This document shows positions 6,266 through 12,406 of a stretch of DNA of 12,406 nucleotides, in pieces (positions within the stretch are counted from its first letter, which is position 1; each line of letters begins with the position of its first letter). The DNA is taken from assembly GCA_964633715.1 (NCBI GenBank), contig CAZWHQ010000076.1:1-12406 (forward strand). Direction: 5' to 3'. Both the position numbers and the translations under genes were made by a program. The notes beneath the pieces are model-generated. The model did no database searches. It had not been told where the DNA came from and saw nothing but the letters and a program-made list of their open reading frames with translations. This DNA is from JAUWVG01 sp964633715 (GTDB taxonomy: Bacteria; Acidobacteriota; Aminicenantia; Aminicenantales; Aminicenantaceae).

Positions 6266-7459
6266 ATGTTAAAAAAGAAAGCGTTATTCATTGTCCCTCT
6301 ATTTCTCTTTATTGTTGGCTCAAATGAATCTACCGCTCAGGTTAGCCCTGAGATATTAATGGGAGCTAGAGGTGTTATGTCTTTAAATTTAAATAAGATA
6401 TCACTGGAAAAATCATCTGCTGTCAGTGATTTCTCTGATACGAGTTTCCTGATTGGATTTAGGCAAAAGCTTTATAACCAATTTCGCGGCAAGTTCGTAC
6501 TGGGATTCCAATTTCCAGATGCGGATTCTGATCTTGGCCAAATCTATTTTCATCAGGTTTTCCTGCAGATTGAGGATAAATCGAACATATTGAAAATTGG
6601 ACGATCCCGTGTAAAAAGCGGACTCATCGAATTCCCTACTTTGCGTGATGATGACGCCCTATATTATACTGATGTGCTGAATCCATTTTCCTCTGGCATA
6701 AACACGGAAGAGAGTCAATTTGGGAATGTATTAGAACTGACACATATATTCAAGCAGAGGTTCTGGTTGAAAGTACATGGAGAGCATTTTACAAAATCAC
6801 CAGAACTGCCAGAGGTTTCTGAAACTGAATTCAGCCTTAATTCATTAGGTTTATCGTTTGAATATATTGTGCCTGAATCCCAGAGATGGAACAGAAAAGT
6901 ATTAAATCAGCTTGGCATCAGTTTTAATAATTTCATCACAGATCGTGAAGGATTTACGAGTTTATTTGATAGAGCGCTGAAAAATGTCATTTTTTCTGCC
7001 ATCTTAAACCTTCATCCTGATCCTGTCCATTTTTGGGATGTGAAACACCAAGCTATCTACAACATTGGTTTTAAGGAAATTGCAGAAATAGGATCGTATG
7101 CTGATATGGCTAGGGCAGAATCGTTGGCAACTTTCACTTCTGTTCGGTATCTTTATCGAAAAATCGAACGGCCAACTGCCCAAATTTCAGCATCTTTTGG
7201 ATACAAAACCTTTCCGGATCTTATCAACGGAACCAGTCAATTAGCACTAATTGCAAATGCTTTCTACCGCTTGGGAGAAAATTTTGATGTAGGAATTCAA
7301 TTTCGGCAAGAGTGGTTTAGGGGAGATTTAGCAAATATTTTTAGTAAAAGTAGTAGCCAGATTCAATTTTCGGTAATTTTTTCAATAGACCAATCATGGA
7401 ATAATCAGTTCGACGATCGTGACTCGTTGTTAAATCTTGAGCATGGGCATATTAAGTGA
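6266..7459 (+). CDS. Outer-membrane beta-barrel-like protein between two multicopper oxidases
   Basis: A 397-residue protein starting with a Sec signal peptide (MLKKKALFIVPLFLFIVG, probable cleavage after Ala24 in STAQ). The mature part alternates polar and hydrophobic/aromatic residues in many short strands (e.g. FRGKFVLGFQFPD, ILKIGRSRVKSG, IQFSVIFSIDQSW), the pattern of an outer-membrane beta-barrel of about 14-18 strands. I do not recognise a named family; it does not show obvious PcoB/CopB outer-membrane protein motifs and has few Met or His residues apart from a terminal HGHIK. The start 6266 is served by GGGAGGA (6254-6260). Spacing to neighbours is 14 bases on each side, so it is translated in the same operon as the two oxidases. 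It could be a porin-like copper or substrate channel, or a partner of the oxidases. Confidence 0.65.
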   Translation: MLKKKALFIVPLFLFIVGSNESTAQVSPEILMGARGVMSLNLNKISLEKSSAVSDFSDTSFLIGFRQKLYNQFRGKFVLGFQFPDADSDLGQIYFHQVFLQIEDKSNILKIGRSRVKSGLIEFPTLRDDDALYYTDVLNPFSSGINTEESQFGNVLELTHIFKQRFWLKVHGEHFTKSPELPEVSETEFSLNSLGLSFEYIVPESQRWNRKVLNQLGISFNNFITDREGFTSLFDRALKNVIFSAILNLHPDPVHFWDVKHQAIYNIGFKEIAEIGSYADMARAESLATFTSVRYLYRKIERPTAQISASFGYKTFPDLINGTSQLALIANAFYRLGENFDVGIQFRQEWFRGDLANIFSKSSSQIQFSVIFSIDQSWNNQFDDRDSLLNLEHGHIK

Positions 7460-7473
7460 TGAGGAGATAATCT

Positions 7474-9063
7474 TTGATAGAAAAAAACAAACTCAATAGA
7501 CGAAAATTCTTATACCTTTCTGGATTGGGAACAGCTTCGATTCTGACCGGGGGCCTGGGTTCACTAATGGCTTGTAAAAATCCTGGCTCTCTTATAGATG
7601 GTCAAATAATCCACGATTCGGAAAATGGAATTCAGGCTTTTTCTCCTGATATTGAGATCGCTTTAAATGCTAATCAGGTTGAAATTCCTATTTTGGTTGG
7701 AAATCCCACAAGAGTTTGGAAGTATGAAGGAGAATTTATTTCTGGAGATCCATCATGTCTTCAGAACCTTGAAGGAAGTTATTTAGGTCCGACTATCCGA
7801 GCTCGTAAGGGACAGAAAGTGAGGATACATTTCAACAATAATATTCAGGAGGAATCAATCATTCATTGGCATGGCCTTCATGTTCCCTCAAGGATGGATG
7901 GACATCCATGTGATGTGATCAAGCAAGGTGATACATATACTTACGAATTTGAAGTAAAGAACCGTGCTAGCACTTATTGGTATCATCCCCACCCACATGG
8001 CAGAACAGGCCCACAGGTGAACAAGGGGCTAGCAGGTCTTTTTCTTGTTTCTGATGATGATGAGGACAATATTGGACTGCCTCAAGGGAAATTTGATGTT
8101 CCAATTGTAATCCAGGATCGTACATTTGATAGAAATAATCAATTCGAATACCTACAACGAAGTATGATGGGCAGGATGAATGAGATGGAAGGATTCTTAG
8201 GGAACCGTATATTGGTCAATGGCAGACCGGATTTTGAACTTCCAGTTTCTACTAGAGTATATCGACTCCGTATATTAAATGGATCTAATTCGCGTATCTA
8301 TAAACTAGCATGGGAAAATGGAGAACCCCTTATTGTGATTGGAACGGATGGGGGATTGCTTGAGAGGCCAGTTAATTGTCAATATGTGATGCTGGGCCCT
8401 GGAGAGAGAATAGAGCTATGGGCAGATTTTAGTGCGCACTCTGTAGGATCAGAGATAAATCTAGTCAGCCTACCTTTTGATGAAGGAATGATGGGTCGGG
8501 GGATGATGGGAAGTCAACCAATGGTAGGTGAATCACTACCCAATGGGGCTAAATTTACCATCTTACGGATCAAAGTGGAGCATTCTGAAGTTGAAAATCT
8601 TATCTTACCTGAAAGTCTTATCAAGCATGAACGATATCTACAAGAAGACGCGGTTAATTATGGGAATCCAAAAAATTTCCGTCTTGCTATGCAGCGCATG
8701 AATTGGACAATCAATGGTCGAACCTTCCAGATGGAAAAGGTCGCAAAAGATGAAATTGTTCAATTAAATACTCTTGAGGTATGGGAGTTTATTAATGATG
8801 GTGATTCGAGGGGAATGATGGGCATGATGCGGATGCCTCATCCTATGCATCTCCATGGCCCCCAATTTCAGGTTATTGAGCGGCAAGGTGTCTTACATAA
8901 TGGCTATGTGGATGTAGGATGGAAAGATACGGTCCTTGTCATGCCTGGAGAACGGGTTAAATTATTGATAAAGTTTTCAGATTACAAAGGATTGTTTCTT
9001 TATCATTGCCATAACCTTGAGCATGAAGATATGGGTATGATGCGTAATTATCAGGTTAGATAG
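7474..9063 (+). CDS. Three-domain CueO-like multicopper oxidase, Tat lipoprotein
   Basis: A 529-residue multicopper oxidase with the full ligand set: HWHGLH (131-136), YHPHPHG (170-176), HPMHLHG (456-462) and YHCHNLEHEDMGMM (510-523). Type 1 ligands are His456, Cys512, His517 and Met522; the others form the trinuclear O2-reducing centre. The start NRRKFLYLSG (from residue 8) is a Tat signal, and LMAC ending at Cys34 looks like a lipobox, so the protein is probably a folded, lipid-anchored periplasmic enzyme. Met-rich stretches (GMMGRGMMG, GMMGMMRM, and MMGRMNEME) resemble the inserts that feed Cu(I) to CueO. The likely reaction is Cu(I) to Cu(II) oxidation with O2. The gene starts with TTG at 7474, chosen because GAGGAG at 7461-7466 lies 7 bases before it. 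It ends the operon at 9063. Confidence 0.93.
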   Translation: MIEKNKLNRRKFLYLSGLGTASILTGGLGSLMACKNPGSLIDGQIIHDSENGIQAFSPDIEIALNANQVEIPILVGNPTRVWKYEGEFISGDPSCLQNLEGSYLGPTIRARKGQKVRIHFNNNIQEESIIHWHGLHVPSRMDGHPCDVIKQGDTYTYEFEVKNRASTYWYHPHPHGRTGPQVNKGLAGLFLVSDDDEDNIGLPQGKFDVPIVIQDRTFDRNNQFEYLQRSMMGRMNEMEGFLGNRILVNGRPDFELPVSTRVYRLRILNGSNSRIYKLAWENGEPLIVIGTDGGLLERPVNCQYVMLGPGERIELWADFSAHSVGSEINLVSLPFDEGMMGRGMMGSQPMVGESLPNGAKFTILRIKVEHSEVENLILPESLIKHERYLQEDAVNYGNPKNFRLAMQRMNWTINGRTFQMEKVAKDEIVQLNTLEVWEFINDGDSRGMMGMMRMPHPMHLHGPQFQVIERQGVLHNGYVDVGWKDTVLVMPGERVKLLIKFSDYKGLFLYHCHNLEHEDMGMMRNYQVR

Positions 9064-9184
9064 TCTGAATTCCCCTAGGTAATTGGATATTAATGATCAT
9101 TTTCATTACATTTTCTGTAATTTGTGAGCTTTGGGTTTTTTCTATATTGTAAAAATTCTTTAACTATTAAGAAGAAAAGTTAGT

Positions 9185-9218
9185 TCCAGATTAATACACT
9201 CTGGATATTATCTTTTTT
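9185..9218 (+). terminator. Probable rho-independent terminator of the oxidase operon
   Basis: TCCAGA (9185-9190) pairs with TCTGGA (9200-9205) around a 9-base loop, followed by TATTATC and six T residues at 9213-9218. It lies about 120 bases after the oxidase stop and just before the convergent small gene on the other strand. A weaker hairpin (ATTACA/TGTAAT with a TTTTC loop) lies nearer the stop, around 9105-9121. Confidence 0.5.
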
Positions 9219-9230
9219 GATCAGAATAGC

Positions 9231-9584
9231 CTATTCCTGATTCGCGATTGTTATCAGGTTAAGTACATCTCCCGCTTTCTCGACAGTCACAACAACTTCC
9301 AGTTTATTGGTCTCTTTCTTCAGAAATTCTTCAATTTTTTTATTACTTTCCTTGTTGAATTTGTGGAGTTTGCCATCAGCGAAGATAGAGTATCCGCTGG
9401 CCACACAAGATGGCATAAGGGCACACTCTTTGGTGTGAGTTTTCACGAACTCGGAAATATTGTCTCCGGCATGTCCGACACACTGGTTGTCAATGATAAC
9501 GCCTTTCAATGTTAGAGGATCACTAACTAAGGCTAGAACTCCAAAAAATGCGAATGTCAAAATAAATAAAGATATTTTCTTCAT
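9231..9584 (-). CDS. Small exported protein with conserved Cys/His motif, function unknown
   Basis: A 117-residue protein with a clear signal peptide (MKKISLFILTFAFFGVLALV). The mature domain has IDNQC (Cys35) and HTKECALMPSCVASGY (His50, Cys54, Met57, Cys60), then a lysine-rich stretch with DGKLHKF and a final strand EVVVTVEKAGDVLNLI. The C...HTKxCALMxxCxxSGY pattern is familiar from secreted or periplasmic hypothetical proteins in many uncultured bacteria, but I know of no assigned function. Three Cys plus His and Met could hold Cu or be redox active. Its start is supported by AGGAG on the - strand just upstream (9590-9595 region). It is convergent with the oxidase operon. A GGGCT/AGCCC hairpin lies in its leader. 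Confidence 0.75.
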   Translation of the reverse strand: MKKISLFILTFAFFGVLALVSDPLTLKGVIIDNQCVGHAGDNISEFVKTHTKECALMPSCVASGYSIFADGKLHKFNKESNKKIEEFLKKETNKLEVVVTVEKAGDVLNLITIANQE

Positions 9585-9857
9585 TGAGAAATCTCCTGTT
9601 AAATGTAATGGGCTAACGCAAGAAAATCAGCCCCATACACTATAATAACTATAAACATTATAAGGATTGTCTCATTATTTCTTCTTTTCGTCAACTCCCA
9701 TCCAGATTCTTGCTCAATCAGAGGTCAAGGAAAATACAAAGAAAGCTCTGTTTTGCATATCCTCAGTCTTGTAGATGAGGGAGAGATAAGATATATATGC
9801 ACTTTTTAGACATGGTTGATTTAAAATCCATCAAAGATATTGTTATCCTATAAAATA
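9585..9857. other. Intergenic region with leader hairpin and possible - strand promoter
   Basis: No gene seen. On the - strand, reading toward the 9584 start, there is a TATAAT-like -10 at 9662-9657 and then a hairpin formed by ATGGGCT (9608-9614 on + strand) and AGCCCCAT (9629-9636), which has one bulged base and a 14-base loop. The hairpin would lie in the 5' leader of the Cys-motif gene about 25-50 bases before its start. A convincing -35 was not found. A CCTCA/TGAGG hairpin near 9758-9778 lacks a T run. Confidence 0.3.
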
Positions 9858-10564
9858 TCACGTTCCATAAAAGTAATAAAAATTCGGCTGAGTGTTGAGC
9901 TCTTCTTTGAGAATATGTACGCGTTTGTGTTCAAGGATGTATCGGATTTCGCTAGCTGGATCTAAGAGGTTCCCGAATTTTCGAGTACCAACTGGACAAA
10001 CTTCTACACACATTGGGTATTTCCCTTCTCTAACTCTTTGAATACACAAAGTGCAACTTCTCGACCACGCCTTTTACACGAGGCCTATTACCAAGAATAT
10101 GTGTGTTTGGATTGGCCTCTTCTGCTGGAAGTTGGACTTTTCCCCAGTTAAAATGGCGAGCTCCGTATGGACAAGCTGCCATACAGCTGCGGCAGCCTAT
10201 ACACCAATCATAGTCGATAGACACATCTTCGGCAACCAATACATCGAGAAATGTCGAGAGCATACCCGAAAAAAGTCTCTGGAAGAGGTGGCTTATCTGA
10301 GACCGAAAAATCTTTTCCATATTTCAGCGTGTATTGATTCTCAAGACGAGTAATAATTTCGGTGATTTTATCTTTGGATAAGGATCGAAAATTACGTTGT
10401 AGAAACTTCTTTAAATCCTCTTGAGATCCGCAAGAACTTAGTAAAGCTGCAGAAGTTGTAAGAATTGTGGTCTTTAAGAAGGATCTTCGGCTCATTTTAT
10501 TGAGTGATTGTATAAATTTAATTGCTTTCATTTCACAATCATGCTTATCGGTGGTGTGTCTCAC
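9858..10564 (-). pseudogene. Broken Tat-exported four-cluster [4Fe-4S] ferredoxin subunit
   Basis: Three reading frames on the - strand join into one recognisable gene. The first part (10564-10208) has MSRRSFLKTTILTTSAALLSSC (a Tat signal with a lipobox-like LSSC) and the start of cluster I, CIGCRRCVY, then quickly stops. The second frame (ending at 10030) continues IDYDWCIGCRSCMAACPYGARH...GNRPRVKGVVEK, and the third (ending 9858) gives CIQRVREGKYPMCVEVCP and EELNTQPNFYYFYG. Intact relatives (DmsB/HybA-like Tat ferredoxins partnered with molybdenum oxidoreductases and NrfD) have some 60-80 residues between these first two parts, including cluster II; these are missing. The second break is a single extra base near 10055. 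No catalytic or NrfD gene is beside it. A dead remnant; the single-base lesion alone could be a sequencing error, the large deletion is not likely to be. Confidence 0.85.
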
Positions 10565-10911
10565 TTATCCAAATTTTCACAAGCTCTTCATTTATGACAG
10601 TCATATTAAGGATTCTCAGTTTGAAAGAAATACTCATGTGTTGCTATCCTAACTAAGGAGTGTCCAATAATACTGATGCTTAAAAATAGATTCAATTTGC
10701 ATCTGATGATAATGAAATTTCTAGTTGGTAAATTGTAAACCTTTATAATTGAAGTATAATCAAAATTATATGTCAACCTGGACTATCCATGAACATAAGA
10801 TTTATCAATTTCTCTAGTGATATTATGAAAAAAAAACAGAAAAGAACTTAGAGGGCTTGACAAACTATAGGGGGGTATGGTAATATTATTTTAAATGACA
10901 AGGAGTTCACT
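10565..10911. other. Gene-free divergent intergenic region (347 bases)
   Basis: AT-rich, separating the - strand ferredoxin remnant from the + strand DUF3347 gene. No open frame of useful length. The right end holds the promoter/operator described at 10857-10888. TCCTAACTAAGGA at 10647-10659 is an imperfect inverted repeat resembling the palindrome near the right end of the window. The rest shows nothing I can interpret. Confidence 0.5.
10857..10888 (+). promoter_or_regulatory. Promoter with second copy of the candidate copper operator
   Basis: TTGACA (10857-10862) is a perfect -35 and TAATAT (10881-10886) a fair -10, 18 bases apart. The spacer is filled by the operator-like sequence ACTATAGGGGGG followed by TATGGTAATATTA (10864-10888), 22 of 25 bases identical to 579-603. 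A repressor binding here would cover the promoter core, as CsoR does in known copper operons. It drives the DUF3347 gene at 10912, whose Shine-Dalgarno AAGGAG follows at 10900-10905. Confidence 0.65.
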
Positions 10912-11319
10912 ATGAAAAAAACAATATTTATCGTACTTGTTCTCGGAATCAGTTTTGGATTGTATGCAAGTCAGGACGTTACAAAAGAGAAGCAAGATAT
11001 CTTTAAGCATTATATTCTTGCTCAAGAAGCGTTAGCTGATGATAACTTCGAGAAGGCAAAAAATGCGATCGAAGATCTTGCGGAAATTAGTGATGGAGAA
11101 TTAAAGAAATTAACTGAAACTGCATCAGATTCGACAGATCTCAAGTCCATTCGTGAGGCGTTCAAGCCTCTCTCTGAGTTCTATGCAAAACTTGAACTTC
11201 CAGATGGATTAATGAAAGTGTACTGTCCAATGGTCAAATCTCATTGGGTACAGAAAAAAGGTGATATTACAAATCCTTTTTATGGAAAATCCATGCTTAG
11301 CTGTGGAGTAATTAAGTAG
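10912..11319 (+). CDS. Exported stand-alone DUF3347 protein
   Basis: A 135-residue protein with a signal peptide (MKKTIFIVLVLGISFGLYA). A helical middle part (IFKHYILAQEALADDNFEKA, residues about 30-50) leads to the hallmark C-terminus: VYCPMVKSHWVQKKGDITNP (Cys105, Met107, His111, Trp112), then FYGKSMLSCGVIK (Met128, Cys131). This is the DUF3347 pattern (YCPM...W.Q....I.NPY.G..M..CG), best known as a C-terminal domain of CusB-like RND adaptors and as small periplasmic proteins next to copper genes. The paired Cys/Met motif is a likely copper site. Here it stands alone, downstream of a strong promoter with the copper-operator-like sequence, so it is probably a periplasmic copper chaperone or buffer. 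The function is inferred. The barrel gene follows 55 bases later. Confidence 0.88.
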   Translation: MKKTIFIVLVLGISFGLYASQDVTKEKQDIFKHYILAQEALADDNFEKAKNAIEDLAEISDGELKKLTETASDSTDLKSIREAFKPLSEFYAKLELPDGLMKVYCPMVKSHWVQKKGDITNPFYGKSMLSCGVIK

Positions 11320-11374
11320 GTTTGATAACAACAAAACGAAATTCAAGTTGAGATACTGATATGAGGAGCTATTG

Positions 11375-12181
11375 ATGATTAATTTTAAAACCAGTTTTTG
11401 GAGTTGTGTTCTTGTGACTATCATATTCTTTATGGGAGCAGGATTGATCTACGCAGAAGAAAATTCGGGGGATATGAATAGTATGAACCAATGGAATTTT
11501 TTATTGGGTGGTGGATATGGTTATTCTGAAAGTCGAGCAAATTTAATTGAAGTTAAAGCCGAAATTCAATTTGTTTTTTCATCAAAAATCTATTTTGGAC
11601 TTGGGATTGGATATTTAAGTAATTCGGATGATGACCATATGGAAGGAAATATTAATTCAATGCAAAGAAGAGGTATGGACGGTGGAATGATGGTAGATAC
11701 TATGTCGGAGATGTCCGGTGGATTTTTAGGACATAAACACGACTTTTCTGTTATTCCATTAACAGCAGGTCTGTATTATTCTCTTCCTGTCAATTCTCGG
11801 CTTAATATTTTCATGAACGGTGGAGTTGGCTATTATTGGGGTTCTTTTAATGATATCACCAAACAAAAAAATAGTGCATTCGGGCCACACGCGGGCTTAG
11901 GTGTGGAGTATAAAATCACTAGTCGGATTACTGCCTTGGCTCAAGGTGTTTATCGATTTGTTAATCTAAACGGCTTTTCAAGCGAACTTCATCCTGGATT
12001 TAAAGAAGGTATGAATGATAATGAGCATGAGGAAGGGGCCTGGCATTTCCACCATGATGAAGGTGAATATCATTTTCATGATTATTATGAAGATCCAGAA
12101 CAGATGATGAATAATCCATCGCCATTTAATATTCGTCTTAATGGATTCAGTCTGAGAATGGGAATTAAATTTGGATTCTAG
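11375..12181 (+). CDS. Small outer-membrane beta-barrel with Met- and His-rich loops
   Basis: A 268-residue exported protein (signal peptide to about Ala27). The mature part has amphipathic strands (WNFLLGGGYGYSES, KIYFGLGIGYL, LTAGLYYSLPV, NIFMNGGVGYYWG, AGLGVEYKIT, ALAQGVYRFV) and ends in a strand closing with Phe (SLRMGIKFGF), the BAM-recognition signature; the shape is an eight-strand OmpA/OmpW-like barrel. Two long loops are unusual: residues 83-122 carry seven Met and three His, and residues 206-247 carry seven His and three Met, with near-repeats WHFHHDEGE and YHFHDYYE. These look like surface or periplasmic metal-binding loops. ATG 11375 is chosen from GAGGAG at 11363-11368; TTG at 11372 is less likely. 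It is probably cotranscribed with the DUF3347 gene. No named family. Confidence 0.75.
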   Translation: MINFKTSFWSCVLVTIIFFMGAGLIYAEENSGDMNSMNQWNFLLGGGYGYSESRANLIEVKAEIQFVFSSKIYFGLGIGYLSNSDDDHMEGNINSMQRRGMDGGMMVDTMSEMSGGFLGHKHDFSVIPLTAGLYYSLPVNSRLNIFMNGGVGYYWGSFNDITKQKNSAFGPHAGLGVEYKITSRITALAQGVYRFVNLNGFSSELHPGFKEGMNDNEHEEGAWHFHHDEGEYHFHDYYEDPEQMMNNPSPFNIRLNGFSLRMGIKFGF

Positions 12182-12233
12182 GCTTAACTTGATAAGAGAT
12201 TTATTTTGCCTATGGCTAAGATTCTCGTCTGAT

Positions 12234-12293
12234 AAAAAAAACTATTTGAACACATTACTTATTTAAAGCTGTGATGCCGAATAGTGTTTTTTT
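12234..12293 (+). terminator. Candidate terminator after the Met/His barrel gene
   Basis: ACTATT (12241-12246) pairs with AATAGT (12280-12285); the outer A run (12234-12240) can pair with the T run (12287-12293) across a one-base bulge. The loop is long (33 bases). T-run ending suggests a rho-independent terminator, possibly bidirectional, for the DUF3347/barrel operon. Weak because of the loop length. Confidence 0.35.
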
Positions 12294-12375
12294 GGGAGAA
12301 TCATTATTAGCACTTAAAAGAAATACGGTACATAGCAATTAAAAGTAAATCTTGGATATCAAAAAATAACGGAAT

Positions 12376-12389
12376 ATCCTAATTAGGAT
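12376..12389 (+). promoter_or_regulatory. 14-base perfect palindrome near the right edge
   Basis: ATCCTAATTAGGAT is a perfect palindrome, overlapped by AGGATT (12385-12390) pairing with AATCCT (12396-12401). Related GGATAT occurs at 12354-12359. It may be an operator or a terminator for a gene outside the window; the sequence ends 5 bases after the second element. Confidence 0.3.
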
Positions 12390-12406
12390 TTTCTCAATCC
12401 TTCTAA

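Noticed and set aside
9093..9112. Fur-box-like sequence (AATGATCATTTTCATTA) after the oxidase gene
   Set aside because: It lacks three bases of the usual spacing and is not in a promoter position; the nearest start it could serve is on the other strand more than 450 bases away.
9631..9650. Possible third copper-operator copy on the - strand (TATAG..TATGGGG)
   Set aside because: It needs a gap of several bases to align with the two good copies and loses the GGTAAT end, so similarity is no better than chance.
10051..10353. + strand open frame of 100 codons opposite the ferredoxin remnant
   Set aside because: It is the antisense of the ferredoxin coding sequence, with composition typical of a shadow frame and no ribosome binding site.

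Overview
This AT-rich window carries a copper-handling gene cluster from a Gram-negative bacterium. The evidence for an outer membrane is two predicted beta-barrel proteins with signal peptides and several Tat/Sec-exported periplasmic enzymes. Good Shine-Dalgarno sequences precede most genes. The phylum cannot be fixed from sequence alone. The mix of families (DUF1622, small holin-like protein, YHS proteins, four-cluster ferredoxin remnant) would fit a Bacteroidota/Calditrichota/KSB1-like or related uncultured lineage, but that is a guess.

Layout. (i) 1-466, + strand: the last 29 codons of an upstream gene, possibly a CusA-type RND pump, then a PII-like signalling protein. (ii) 713-2809, + strand: two small YHS-domain metal-binding proteins, a DUF1622 membrane protein, a membrane-anchored Rieske protein overlapping a small two-helix membrane protein, and a very methionine-rich exported protein. 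A 25-base sequence resembling a CsoR-type copper operator lies upstream at 579-603. (iii) 2956-9063, + strand: a CopB-type P1B-ATPase (CPH motif, His-rich ends), a two-domain multicopper oxidase, an outer-membrane beta-barrel-like protein, and a three-domain CueO-like multicopper oxidase starting with TTG. A probable terminator follows near 9185-9218. (iv) 9231-10564, - strand: a small exported Cys-motif protein, and a ferredoxin-like gene broken by an internal out-of-frame deletion and a second frameshift. (v) 10912-12181, + strand: a small exported DUF3347 protein and an outer-membrane barrel with Met/His-rich loops. These are preceded by a promoter holding the second copy of the 25-base operator-like sequence (22 of 25 identical to the first).

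How it may work together (inference). The P-type ATPase, and an RND pump if the upstream tail is CusA, export copper from the cytoplasm. The two multicopper oxidases oxidise Cu(I) to less toxic Cu(II) in the periplasm. Met-, His- and Cys-rich small proteins and barrel loops buffer or relay copper in the envelope. The repeated operator-like site would coordinate parts (ii) and (v), with the regulator encoded outside the window. The DUF1622/Rieske/small-membrane-protein trio is the least explained part and may be an envelope redox module. No rRNA, tRNA, CRISPR array, transposase or phage integrase was seen.
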